Assembly: GCA_023144875.1 (NCBI GenBank)
Contig: JAGLEW010000172.1
Coordinates: 1-22,634, forward strand
Reading direction: 5' to 3'
Source of the DNA: Methylococcales bacterium
Lineage (GTDB): Bacteria > Pseudomonadota > Gammaproteobacteria > Methylococcales > Methylomonadaceae
DNA: 22,634 nt
Part shown: piece by piece, positions 15,357-22,634 of the stretch
Numbering within the stretch: the stretch's first letter is position 1
Layout of the letters: each line of letters starts with the position of its first letter
Position numbers and translations under genes: made by a program
Notes under the pieces: generated by a model
What the model was told of the DNA's origin: nothing
What the model saw: only the letters and a program-made list of their open reading frames with translations
Databases searched by the model: none

Positions 15357-16510
15357 GATTCAATTAATTGCAACAAATGGTCATAAAAACGTTGAAAAAT
15401 GCTGCCTATTTCAACGGTTTCAAGCGCAATAAGCGGTGTACTGCTAATCAATTTACTATCAAGGGTAATTGTAATATTTCCATATTTATCCCCCATCTTA
15501 ATCGGAGCAAGAATATTTTTATCAACCGTGGTTTCAATTTTTAAGTCTTTATAATAACGTTTAGCAACCGTCACATATAAATCTTTATCCACGCCTAGTT
15601 TGACTTCTTTACGTTCCCCTTTCCAAATTCTCGCCGCTTTTATGGTTTCATCTTTTTTGTATAAGCGATGGGTTTTATAAAAACGAAAACCATAGTTTAA
15701 TAAACTGTGGGATTTTGACGCACGTGCCGCTTTGCTTTTCGTCCCCATTATGACCGAAATCAAACGCATTTCATTACGTTTTGCGGAAGCCACCATACAA
15801 TAGCCGGCTTCTTTGGTATAGCCTGTTTTTACCCCATCAACTGAGTTATCTTTCCATAAAAGACGGTTACGATTTTTTTGGGTAATTTTATTATAGGTAA
15901 ATTCTTTTTGAGAATCCCATTTATAATATTCAGGAAAATTATTGATTAATGCCCGAGTAAGGGTAATCAAATCTTGCGCGGTCGTGTAATGACCTTCAAT
16001 CGGCAACCCCATGCTATTTTTAAATTGCGTATTCTCTAATTTTAGAGATTCTGCCAGCATGTTCATTTCATCAACAAAAGCGGCTTCACTGCCTGAAATA
16101 TGTTCTGCTAATGCGACCGCCGCATCGTTTCCTGATTGAATAATCAAACCTTTCAATAAGTTTTCAATGGTCACTTGTGAACCTAACTTAAGGAACATAC
16201 GTGAACCTTGTGTTTTCCACGCTTTTTCAGAAACCGTCACTTGATCGGTTAATTTTATAACCCCTTTTTTAATCTGACTAAAAACAACATAAGCGGTCAT
16301 TATTTTTGTCAAACTTGCAGGCGCTAATCGTTTACCTGGTTCTTTAGAGGCCAATACTTTATGGCTATTAAAGTCGACTAACAAATAGCTCGAACCAACT
16401 ATAGTGGGTGGTGCTGGCATTAAAATAGCCGCATTTACCCCCAATAGGGCTTGTAATAAAAATAATGAAGTTGCCAGAAAAAATTGACGGCAATGAGAGG
16501 ATAAGGACAT
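15353..16510 (-). CDS. dacA: D-alanyl-D-alanine carboxypeptidase (PBP5/6 type)
   Basis: DacA trims the terminal D-alanine from peptidoglycan stem peptides in the periplasm. The 385-residue precursor has a signal peptide ending near residue 27 (GVNA), a peptidase S11 domain with S66-L-T-K69, S126-G-N128 and K228-T-G230, and a PBP5_C beta domain (about 285-375). The tail FQRFYDHLLQL is amphipathic, as expected for membrane attachment. It heads the dacA-dat-ybeD-ABC-vWA series and has an extended -10 promoter candidate upstream. The ribosome site is weak. Confidence 0.96.
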   Translation of the reverse strand: MSLSSHCRQFFLATSLFLLQALLGVNAAILMPAPPTIVGSSYLLVDFNSHKVLASKEPGKRLAPASLTKIMTAYVVFSQIKKGVIKLTDQVTVSEKAWKTQGSRMFLKLGSQVTIENLLKGLIIQSGNDAAVALAEHISGSEAAFVDEMNMLAESLKLENTQFKNSMGLPIEGHYTTAQDLITLTRALINNFPEYYKWDSQKEFTYNKITQKNRNRLLWKDNSVDGVKTGYTKEAGYCMVASAKRNEMRLISVIMGTKSKAARASKSHSLLNYGFRFYKTHRLYKKDETIKAARIWKGERKEVKLGVDKDLYVTVAKRYYKDLKIETTVDKNILAPIKMGDKYGNITITLDSKLISSTPLIALETVEIGSIFQRFYDHLLQLIES

Positions 16511-16546
16511 AATTTTAATCCAGTTATAACGATAAAAATGGCGGAT

Positions 16547-16555
16547 ATTGTAACA
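16547..16555 (-). promoter_or_regulatory. Candidate extended -10 promoter for dacA
   Basis: On the minus strand TGT-TACAAT forms an extended -10 element (five of six bases of TATAAT plus the TG motif). It would start transcription near 16540, about 30 nt before the dacA ATG. No good -35 is seen, as is common for extended -10 promoters. Confidence 0.5.
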
Positions 16556-16595
16556 GATTCAACCAAGAGATAAATGCAGAGACGCTTTCAAACTT

Positions 16596-16631
16596 CCCTT
16601 TTTATAGCTATTTTTTATGCTAAAAAGAGGG
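16596..16631 (-). terminator. Imperfect hairpin just after kdsA (weak terminator candidate)
   Basis: Two 13-nt arms (CCCTCTTTTTAGC and GCTATAAAAAGGG on the minus strand) can pair at 11 of 13 positions around a 10-nt AT loop, 2 nt after the kdsA stop codon. No T-run follows, so it is not a standard intrinsic terminator. It may protect the 3' end or simply be chance in AT-rich DNA. Confidence 0.3.
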
Positions 16632-16632
16632 A

Positions 16633-17469
16633 TTAAGCGAGGGTGTTTTCGATGAAACTATGCTTTTTTACCACGTGATCTAATTCCAATAGTTGTTCCA
16701 GCAATGCTTTCATTCGATGCAGTGGCCATGAATTAGCACCATCACTTAACGCTTTTTCAGGCGTAGGATGGGTTTCCATAAATAATCCAGCAATACCTAC
16801 AGCCACAGCGGCGCGAGCCAACACAGGAATAAACTCACGCTGACCCCCAGAAACCGTTCCTTGTCCCCCAGGTAATTGAACCGAATGAGTACCGTCAAAA
16901 ATGACAGGGCAATTAGTTTCACGCATCACCGCTAATGAACGCATGTCTGAGACTAAGTTATTATAGCCAAAAGAAACCCCTCGCTCACACACCATAATTT
17001 GTTCATTGCCTGTCGCTTTCGCTTTTTTCACTACATGTTTCATATCCCACGGAGCTAAAAATTGACCTTTTTTGATATTGACAGGAATACCTTGGTTTGA
17101 GACTTCTTGAATAAAATTAGTTTGGCGGCATAAAAAAGCAGGGGTTTGCATGACATCAACCACACTCGCTACTTCAGATAAAGGCGTATCCTCGTGAACA
17201 TCTGTCAACACAGGCACGCCAATTTCTTTTTTTACTTTTTCAAGAATCGCTAACCCTTTTTCAACCCCTAAGCCTCTAAAACTTTCATGAGAGGAGCGGT
17301 TCGCTTTATCAAAAGAAGATTTATAAATAAAACGGATGTTTAACTCCGTGGTTAATTCTTTTAACGTACCAGCCGTATCTAATGCAAGTTGTTCACTTTC
17401 AATCACACAAGGACCCGCCATTAAAAATAAAGGTAGGTCTAGTCCCACTTCAAAGTCACATAATTTCAT
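16633..17469 (-). CDS. kdsA: 3-deoxy-D-manno-octulosonate 8-phosphate synthase, metal-dependent class
   Basis: KdsA condenses phosphoenolpyruvate with arabinose 5-phosphate to give KDO 8-phosphate for lipopolysaccharide. The 278 residues include K-S-S-F-D-K-A-N-R-S-S (50-60), C-R-Q-T (114-117) and V-N-I-K-K-G-Q-F-L-A-P-W. The metal ligands of the Aquifex enzyme are all present with identical spacing: C21 (MAGPCVIES), H195 (THSVQLPGG), E232 (METHP) and D243 (LSDG). In E. coli the Cys position is Asn and no metal is needed. The start has a GAGA about 7 nt upstream. It lies 31 nt downstream of the M50 protease gene, and a weak hairpin follows. The other KDO genes are not in the window. Confidence 0.97.
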   Translation of the reverse strand: MKLCDFEVGLDLPLFLMAGPCVIESEQLALDTAGTLKELTTELNIRFIYKSSFDKANRSSHESFRGLGVEKGLAILEKVKKEIGVPVLTDVHEDTPLSEVASVVDVMQTPAFLCRQTNFIQEVSNQGIPVNIKKGQFLAPWDMKHVVKKAKATGNEQIMVCERGVSFGYNNLVSDMRSLAVMRETNCPVIFDGTHSVQLPGGQGTVSGGQREFIPVLARAAVAVGIAGLFMETHPTPEKALSDGANSWPLHRMKALLEQLLELDHVVKKHSFIENTLA

Positions 17470-17500
17470 ATTTTTCTCGTTGTAATTGATGCATTATTAT

Positions 17501-18157
17501 TTATAGCCCACCTAAACTAAAAAACCACTGTTGAAGAATAAATAAAGGATAGCCGAGAATCGTATTTAAAAGCCCGCTTAATAATAAAATTAATAAAATA
17601 CCCGTTCCAAAACGTTCTAGATACCCATAATAAAACGCCCATTTATCCGATAAAAAACCCGCAACAATACGACCACCATCTAAAGGAGGCAGGGGAATTA
17701 GGTTAATGAGCGCCAGTACTAAGTTAATCGTAATTCCTGCAACCCCCATATAAATAAGAGGTAACGATATTGCTTCATGCGTTGATAACATCGCTCCAAG
17801 TCGCATAATTAATGCCCAAGCAACCGCCATTAATAGATTAGACACAGGCCCCGCTAACGCCACAATTGCCATTGTTTTTCTAGGGGTTTTAAAATTATTA
17901 GGATTCACAGGAACAGGTTTTGCCCACCCAAAAATATAGCCCGTCAAGGTGATGAGTAAGACAGCGGGGAGAATAATTGTCCCAATTAAATCAATATGCT
18001 TAATCGGGTTTAAGGTTAAACGACCAAGTTTATCAGCAGTAGGATCGCCAAACTTTTTAGCCACCCACCCATGAGCCACTTCATGCACAGTAATGGCAAA
18101 AATAACAGGTAATATCCACACCACAATACGCTGTATAAGCGTTAATTCATCCATCAT
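17501..18157 (-). CDS. Site-2-protease-type M50 family membrane metalloprotease
   Basis: This 218-residue protein has about six membrane helices and the zinc motif H25-E-x-x-H29 within the first, plus the third ligand D160 in LPPLDGG. A conserved N-P-I-K-H-I-D-L-I-G-T segment lies between them. It belongs to the short M50 group without PDZ or CBS domains, which is widespread in bacteria and usually has no assigned substrate; regulated intramembrane proteolysis is the family theme. Two ATG codons in tandem open it, with a GGGGGA ribosome site about 5 nt upstream. It lies 9 nt after yciO and 31 nt before kdsA, so it is part of the same series; the context does not reveal its substrate. Confidence 0.93.
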   Translation of the reverse strand: MMDELTLIQRIVVWILPVIFAITVHEVAHGWVAKKFGDPTADKLGRLTLNPIKHIDLIGTIILPAVLLITLTGYIFGWAKPVPVNPNNFKTPRKTMAIVALAGPVSNLLMAVAWALIMRLGAMLSTHEAISLPLIYMGVAGITINLVLALINLIPLPPLDGGRIVAGFLSDKWAFYYGYLERFGTGILLILLLSGLLNTILGYPLFILQQWFFSLGGL

Positions 18158-18166
18158 AATTTCCCC

Positions 18167-18787
18167 CTAATCCAGCATTGGGGCTAACCCTAAGCCCTGT
18201 CGAATAATTTCCGCCCGATCATCCACGAAATTAATAACGGTGGTTGGTTGATTATCAATGACACCACCATCAATAACTAAGGCTAATTCATGCTCTAAAT
18301 TTTCCCTTATTTCATAAGGGTCCGACAATGGCAACACTTCATCAGGCAAAATGAGCGTAGAGGATAACAAAGGTTCGCCTAACTCAATTAATAATGCTTG
18401 TACAATGGGGTTATCAGGAATGCGAATACCAATGGTTTTTTTCTTTGGATTTTGCAACCGTTTAGGTACTTCTCGCGTTGCATCTAAAACAAAGGTAAAT
18501 GCACCAGGCGTTAAGGACTTTATTAAACGATAGGCATTATTCGCAATTTTAGTAAATGTTGAAACTTGCGCTAAATCGGCACACACCAAGGTAAAATGAT
18601 GTTTGTTATCCAATTGGCGAATGCGTCGAATAGTATCGGCTGATTGCTTATAATCTAACTGACAACCCAACGCATAAGACGAATCGGTAGGGTAAGCAAT
18701 CACCCCTCCTTTTTTAATAATATCAACCGCTTGACGAATTAAACGTGCTTGTGGATTATCAGGATGAATACTAAAATATTGAGCCAT
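18167..18787 (-). CDS. yciO: YciO, SUA5/YrdC-domain protein (TsaC paralogue)
   Basis: This 206-residue protein follows E. coli YciO almost along its length: FSIHPDNPQARLI at the N-terminus, K-K-G-G-V-I-A-Y-P-T-D-S-x-Y-A-L-G-C, R-I-R-Q-L, the F-T-L-V-C segment, T-P-G-A-F-T-F, KKKTIGIRIP, P-L-L-S-S-T-L, and PTTVINF near the C-terminus. SUA5/YrdC proteins such as TsaC make threonylcarbamoyl-AMP for the t6A37 tRNA modification; YciO is a paralogue whose contribution to that reaction in vivo is not settled. Its place 18 nt after tsaB, the t6A partner, is suggestive. There is no clear Shine-Dalgarno before the ATG. The substitution of this gene for a true tsaC cannot be judged from this window. Confidence 0.93.
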   Translation of the reverse strand: MAQYFSIHPDNPQARLIRQAVDIIKKGGVIAYPTDSSYALGCQLDYKQSADTIRRIRQLDNKHHFTLVCADLAQVSTFTKIANNAYRLIKSLTPGAFTFVLDATREVPKRLQNPKKKTIGIRIPDNPIVQALLIELGEPLLSSTLILPDEVLPLSDPYEIRENLEHELALVIDGGVIDNQPTTVINFVDDRAEIIRQGLGLAPMLD

Positions 18788-18805
18788 GAGGGTACTACCA
18801 TAAAA

Positions 18806-19489
18806 TTATCGTTCAGATGTTTTTTTAGCAACTTTATCACGTAAATACGTTGGCTGGGCTTGCTCTACCGATACCGCTTGATTATTTTTCAATGCCAATG
18901 CGCCTAATTGAGCAATCGCTGCCGCCCTAGGTAAATTATCTACTTCATAACGCAACAGAAAATCCCCTAAAACATAGTGTAACGATTCAGAGTAAAGCTT
19001 AAACCCTGTCCCAATTCCCACACCAGATTGCAGTGGAAATTGAATATCCGTTGCAGGCGTGACAGCTTCTTTATGAATTAATTGCGCATACCCTGCTAAA
19101 TCTTTTTCATACACACCCCAAAAAATTTCGCCCATCCGCGCATCCATTGCGGTAAAGGCTATTTTTTCAGGTTGATGATTAAAAAATGTTTGAGCCATAC
19201 TCGCTAACGTTGACACGGGTGCAACGGCTAAATCAGCCCCTAAGGCAATGCCATGTGCAATGCCTGTGGCAATTCGAACCCCTGTAAACGAACCAGGACC
19301 ACAACTAAAGGCAATGCCATCAAGCTGTTGAGGAATTAATTGAGCCTCCGCCATCAGCGCATCAATCATCGGTAAAATACGCTTCGTATGTTCACGCGGT
19401 GCAAGTTCAAACGATTCCTGAATATCCCCATCCAGATAAAGCGCCGCAGAACAGGCTTCAGTCGACGTTTCTATCGCCAGTAATTTCAT
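18806..19489 (-). CDS. tsaB: tRNA t6A modification protein TsaB
   Basis: TsaB is the ASKHA-fold scaffold that pairs with TsaD and TsaE to transfer threonylcarbamoyl to A37 of ANN-decoding tRNAs. The 227 residues show LLAIETSTEACSAAL (3-17), the H-x-x-x-I-L-P-M-I segment, GPGSFTGVR (64-72), P-V-S-T-L and A-M-D-A-R-M-G-E-I-F-W. The length is typical. It starts 18 nt after thrC with a poor ribosome site and is followed by yciO. Confidence 0.95.
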   Translation of the reverse strand: MKLLAIETSTEACSAALYLDGDIQESFELAPREHTKRILPMIDALMAEAQLIPQQLDGIAFSCGPGSFTGVRIATGIAHGIALGADLAVAPVSTLASMAQTFFNHQPEKIAFTAMDARMGEIFWGVYEKDLAGYAQLIHKEAVTPATDIQFPLQSGVGIGTGFKLYSESLHYVLGDFLLRYEVDNLPRAAAIAQLGALALKNNQAVSVEQAQPTYLRDKVAKKTSER

Positions 19490-19507
19490 TTTTTAGTAAC
19501 AATACAA

Positions 19508-20578
19508 CTACATTGACTCTAAAATAGCGCGTTTAACTGCGTCTAAATTGGCGTCAATAGTGACAGGATGCGTTTCTTTACATTGTGAAATTGCCGTATC
19601 AGGATCCTTTAAACCGTTTCCTGTTAGTGTACAAACAATAGTCGAACCTTCTTTTATTTTACCAGTGCCTATATCTTGTAGAGCACCCGCTAATGAGGCG
19701 GCCGAGGCAGGTTCACAAAAAATACCTTCATGACCTGCCAACATTTTTTGAGCCGCTAAAATTTGCGCATCAGTAAATTTATCAAACCATCCACCCGATT
19801 CTTTTTGCGCATTCCACGCAAAATCCCACGATTGAGGGCGACCAATTCGAATGGCTGTGGCAATCGTTTCAGGGTTATCAATCATTTCACCTTTGATAAA
19901 AGGGGCTGCCCCTGCCGCTTGATAACCACACATAACAGGACGTTTAGTGGCTATTTTATCAGTCGCATATTCGCTGTAGCCTTTCCAATACGCGGTAATA
20001 TTGCCCGCATTGCCCACAGGCAGGCAGTGATAATCAGGGGCATCGCCTAAATCATCCACAATTTCAAAGGCGGCGGTTTTTTGACCTTCAATTCGGAATG
20101 GGTTGATGGAATTTACAATCGTAACAGGCGCATGATTAGCCACTTCCTTCACTAAGCGCATCCCTTGATCAAAATTACCTTTTATCTGAATAATTTCAGC
20201 GCCATACATTAAGGTTTGTGCCAATTTTCCAAGGGCAATTTTTCCCTCAGGAATTAAGACAAAGGCTCGAATACCCGCACGTACGGCATAGGCGGCGGCA
20301 GAGGCTGAGGTATTTCCTGTTGACGCACAAATAATAGCTTGACTACCTTCTTCAACAGCTTTGGTGACCGCCATCGTCATACCACGATCTTTAAATGAAC
20401 CTGTTGGATTCAGCCCTTCATATTTCACATAAATAGTAACGTCTTTTCCAATTAATTTTGGAATGTTTTGCAGTTGAATTAACGGAGTATTGCCTTCATT
20501 TAAGCTAATTATACGAGCGTCCTTGCTAATCGGTAAACGCGTACGGTAGCGATTAATCAATCCTGTGTAATGTGCCAT
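19508..20578 (-). CDS. thrC: Threonine synthase (short form)
   Basis: ThrC converts O-phosphohomoserine to threonine with PLP, the last step of threonine synthesis. The 356-residue protein has the PLP lysine K63 in NPTGSFKDRG, the STGNTSASAA block, P-V-G-N-A-G-N for phosphate binding, and CEPASAAS near the C-terminus. It is of the short type (about 350 residues, as in Bacillus) rather than the 428-residue E. coli type. The ATG is preceded by GGAAA. It lies 37 nt after the response-regulator gene. Threonine is also a substrate of the t6A pathway encoded next door, though that may be coincidence. hom and thrB are not in the window. Confidence 0.96.
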   Translation of the reverse strand: MAHYTGLINRYRTRLPISKDARIISLNEGNTPLIQLQNIPKLIGKDVTIYVKYEGLNPTGSFKDRGMTMAVTKAVEEGSQAIICASTGNTSASAAAYAVRAGIRAFVLIPEGKIALGKLAQTLMYGAEIIQIKGNFDQGMRLVKEVANHAPVTIVNSINPFRIEGQKTAAFEIVDDLGDAPDYHCLPVGNAGNITAYWKGYSEYATDKIATKRPVMCGYQAAGAAPFIKGEMIDNPETIATAIRIGRPQSWDFAWNAQKESGGWFDKFTDAQILAAQKMLAGHEGIFCEPASAASLAGALQDIGTGKIKEGSTIVCTLTGNGLKDPDTAISQCKETHPVTIDANLDAVKRAILESM

Positions 20579-20615
20579 ATTATTTCCAGTTACTTTTTAT
20601 TATTAAGGTATTGTG

Positions 20616-21221
20616 TTATTTAAATTGGTCAAAAAGTAATACAACTTCTATATCATTTTTAACCTTTAATTTTTTATGAATACGATAGCGATAGGTATTA
20701 ATGGTTTTATCGGATCGTCTTAAAATATTTGCCATTTCTTGAATACTTTTTCCTTGCAACAAAAAACGAACAATTTCTGCCTCTCGTGCGGAAAGCTTTG
20801 CATAAAAACTAGCTTTTTTATCCTTTTTTGTTTTAGCGGCATAAGGCGAAGTACCCTCACCAGCAATGACTCGCCGAATAATTGTCAGCATTTCATCGGG
20901 CGGGGTATTTTTTGAAATAAAATCAAGCGCGCCAATTTTTAATAATTGCTTAGGGGCTGAACTATTATCGTGTTGAGATAAGCCTATAATTTTTATATCG
21001 GGATGAATTTTTAGAATACGCCGACATGCCTCCGCACCGCCCATTCCAGGCATTTCAACATCCAGCAAAATAACATCTGGTCGTAATTCATCAACAATAA
21101 CAATGCCTTGCTCGCCACTATCTGCAATGCCTATCACACTAAAATCATCCACCGCATTTAAAATACCTTGAAGTCCCATGGTAATCAGTTCATGATCATC
21201 AATCAGTAAAAACTTAACCAT
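20616..21221 (-). CDS. GacA/UvrY-like response regulator (receiver plus LuxR HTH)
   Basis: This 201-residue protein has an N-terminal receiver domain (about 2-118) with D8, D9, phospho-acceptor D54 (LLDVEMPG) and K104, and a C-terminal LuxR-type helix-turn-helix (about 139-200) with LSAREAEIVRFLLQGKS and KTINTYRYRI. The TYRYRI recognition helix and the overall layout resemble GacA/UvrY, regulators of the Csr/Rsm small RNAs, more than other NarL-type proteins, but the identity is moderate. No histidine kinase lies nearby. It has an AAAGG ribosome site about 10 nt upstream and sits between rsfS (20 nt) and thrC (37 nt), apparently within a housekeeping series. Confidence 0.92.
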   Translation of the reverse strand: MVKFLLIDDHELITMGLQGILNAVDDFSVIGIADSGEQGIVIVDELRPDVILLDVEMPGMGGAEACRRILKIHPDIKIIGLSQHDNSSAPKQLLKIGALDFISKNTPPDEMLTIIRRVIAGEGTSPYAAKTKKDKKASFYAKLSAREAEIVRFLLQGKSIQEMANILRRSDKTINTYRYRIHKKLKVKNDIEVVLLFDQFK

Positions 21222-21241
21222 TACAAAATACCTTTCTTTTT

Positions 21242-21571
21242 TTAATCAACGTCAATGGACCACAGCTTTTCTAATTGATACAGCTCTCTGGCCGCAACGG
21301 TCATTATATGAAGTACAATATCGCCTAAATCAACCAAGACCCAATCAGAACCTTGATCGCCTTCCACCCCTAAAGCTTTAACACCCTGCTCTTTGGCTTT
21401 AATCACAACATAGTTTGCCAGCGCTTGACTATGCCGCTCAGAGGTAGCGGTAACTAAAATCATAAAATCAGTGACACTACTTTTATTTTTAACATCAATA
21501 ATCGTAACATTTTGCCCTTTCCGTTCATCCAATTCAGTGGTAACCAGTGGCAATAGTTCATTGGTCTGCAT
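21242..21571 (-). CDS. rsfS: Ribosomal silencing factor RsfS
   Basis: RsfS (formerly YbeB/Iojap) binds ribosomal protein L14 and blocks subunit joining when nutrients are short. The 109-residue protein has D-V-K-N-K-S-S-V-T-D-F-M-I-L-V-T-A-T-S near 26-44, the S-x-A-x-x-V segment, the G-x-E-G-D-x-x-S-D-W-V-L-V-D-L-G-D block (93% of homologues share this shape from memory only in outline) and YQLEKLW at the end. An AGGA lies 8 nt before the ATG, within the end of nadD, which it overlaps by 14 nt. rlmH, the usual next gene, is absent. Confidence 0.95.
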   Translation of the reverse strand: MQTNELLPLVTTELDERKGQNVTIIDVKNKSSVTDFMILVTATSERHSQALANYVVIKAKEQGVKALGVEGDQGSDWVLVDLGDIVLHIMTVAARELYQLEKLWSIDVD

Positions 21572-22193
21572 TAAAATTCCTATAAATTTTATATTGTTCT
21601 ATATAGTTTATCACGTTGTCAGGCATTAAAAAGCGAGGGCTATTTTCTTGTAGAAATAATTTCCGTATCTCAGTCGATGAAATAGCCAATGGCGTCACCT
21701 TTTGAAAATATAATTTTCCACATGTGTGTTGTTTTAAAGGCGCAATATCTTTTATTAAACGCTGCTTAAAAAAGTCCGTCAGCGCTATTTGAGGATTTTC
21801 AGGGCGACTCATCACCACAATATGGGCGTAATCAAATAACGTTTGCCAACGAGACCATTGAGTTAAAGACCCAAATGCATCCATTCCTAACAATAATAAT
21901 AATGGCTGTTGTTGAAAACTCATTCGCAAAGAGGCTAATGTATCCACCATATAAGAAGCGCCTTGGCGCACAAGTTCTCGGCGATCACATATAAAACCCG
22001 CTTGTGTTTCAATGGCTAATTCCACCATGTTAAAACGCGCTGTTGCGGACACGAACGGTTGATCTTTTAACACAGGTTGATAGCAAGGAATAAACCGAAT
22101 TTCACTCAGATTTAAAATTTCTTTTATTTCTAAAGCCGTGCGCAAATGCCCATAATGAATTGGGTTAAACGTTCCACCATAAATGCCAATCAT
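21558..22193 (-). CDS. nadD: Nicotinate-nucleotide adenylyltransferase
   Basis: NadD adenylates nicotinate mononucleotide to deamido-NAD in NAD synthesis. The 211 residues contain the nucleotidyltransferase signatures GGTFNPIHYGH (6-16) and ISSTEIR (171-177), plus L-L-G-M-D-A-F and W-x-R-W in the nicotinate-binding region. The ATG directly abuts the proA stop codon, with zero spacing and no strong ribosome site, so translation is probably coupled. It overlaps rsfS by 14 nt. Confidence 0.96.
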   Translation of the reverse strand: MIGIYGGTFNPIHYGHLRTALEIKEILNLSEIRFIPCYQPVLKDQPFVSATARFNMVELAIETQAGFICDRRELVRQGASYMVDTLASLRMSFQQQPLLLLLGMDAFGSLTQWSRWQTLFDYAHIVVMSRPENPQIALTDFFKQRLIKDIAPLKQHTCGKLYFQKVTPLAISSTEIRKLFLQENSPRFLMPDNVINYIEQYKIYRNFNADQ

Positions 22194-22634
22194 TTATTGG
22201 CGAATTTGACCATCACCTAAAACAATATATTTTAAGGTGGTTAAACCTTCCAAGCCGACAGGCCCTCGAGCATGAAGCTTATCGGTACTAATACCAATTT
22301 CAGCCCCTAAACCGTATTCAAATCCATCGGCAAACCGAGTTGAAACATTAACCATCACCGAGCTTGAATCAACTTCTCGTAAAAATTGGCGTGCTAACGA
22401 ATAATTCTCCGTCACAATGGTATCCGTATGCGCCGAACCATAATGATTAATATGCTCAATCGCCTCATCAATATTATCGACTATTTTAATGGATAAAATC
22501 GGGGCTAAATATTCCGTGTTCCAATCATCTTCAGTTGCATCAAGACAACTTTCAACTAAGGCACAGGTTCTAACACAACCTCGAAGCTCAACACCTGCTT
22601 CTGCGTATTTTTCAGCCAGAGACGGTAAAATAAG
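22194..22634 (-). CDS. proA: Gamma-glutamyl phosphate reductase, C-terminal part (runs off the window)
   Basis: The frame is open from the window edge, and 146 C-terminal residues are visible. ProA reduces gamma-glutamyl phosphate to glutamate semialdehyde in proline synthesis. Recognisable blocks are W-x-x-E-Y-L-A-P-I-L-S-I-K, AIEHINHYGSAHTDTIVTEN, V-M-V-N-V-S-T-R-F-A-D-G-F-E-Y-G-L-G-A-E-I-G-I-S-T with KLHARGPVGLEGLTT, the aldehyde-dehydrogenase-like C-terminus of the family. An internal Met about half way along is not the start. The catalytic Cys region lies outside the window. Confidence 0.95.
   Translation of the reverse strand, partial: LILPSLAEKYAEAGVELRGCVRTCALVESCLDATEDDWNTEYLAPILSIKIVDNIDEAIEHINHYGSAHTDTIVTENYSLARQFLREVDSSSVMVNVSTRFADGFEYGLGAEIGISTDKLHARGPVGLEGLTTLKYIVLGDGQIRQ

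Noticed and set aside
22194..22415. A separate 73-residue gene at the right end
   Set aside because: The same frame stays open to the window edge and the whole is the C-terminal part of ProA.

Overview
The window reads as a chromosomal segment of an AT-rich gammaproteobacterium. Reasons: a divergent gatCA / mreBCD pair (GatCAB is used by pseudomonads, methanotrophs and sulfur oxidisers but not by enterobacteria), the mreBCD-mrdA-rodA-mltB-rlpA elongasome cluster, a YciO paralogue beside TsaB, and the proA-nadD-rsfS trio. The Methylococcales or Thiotrichales are my best guess from gene content and base composition, but the sequence alone does not settle the order.

Left edge (1-831): a decayed fragment that looks like an IS630-type transposase, then a Uma2-family (PD-(D/E)XK) gene transcribed leftwards directly behind gatA. 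gatC and gatA (844-2597, minus) are intact, but gatB, which usually follows gatA, is not here; the Uma2 gene and the transposon remnant occupy its place.

Right-going arm (2722-10014, plus): mreB, mreC, mreD, mrdA (PBP2), rodA, mltB and rlpA, packed with gaps of 14 nt or less after mreC. This is the lateral cell-wall elongation machinery with a lytic transglycosylase and a SPOR-domain septal protein. mreC appears to start at a non-standard ATA or ATT codon and has its own promoter-like sequence.

Left-going arm (10011-16510, minus): dacA, dat and ybeD, followed with almost no spacing by four genes: a nitrate/taurine-type ABC permease, its ATPase, a solute-binding protein fused to a C-terminal OmpA-like peptidoglycan-binding domain, and a membrane-anchored von Willebrand A (MIDAS) protein. 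This four-gene module is the most unusual part of the window. It looks like an importer whose binding protein is tethered to the cell wall, carried at the end of a wall-maturation operon. Its last gene overlaps rlpA tail to tail by 4 nt, leaving no space for a terminator.

Right end (16633-22634, minus): partial proA, nadD, rsfS, an orphan GacA/UvrY-type response regulator, a short-type threonine synthase, tsaB, yciO, an M50 site-2-type protease and a kdsA of the metal-dependent class. All are co-directional and closely spaced, so they may be one long transcription unit. In many gammaproteobacteria proA-nadD-rsfS-rlmH runs straight into mrdA-rodA-mltB-rlpA-dacA; here those blocks are split and face one another, with rlmH absent from the junction, which suggests a past inversion or rearrangement.

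No tRNA, rRNA, CRISPR array or complete insertion sequence was seen.
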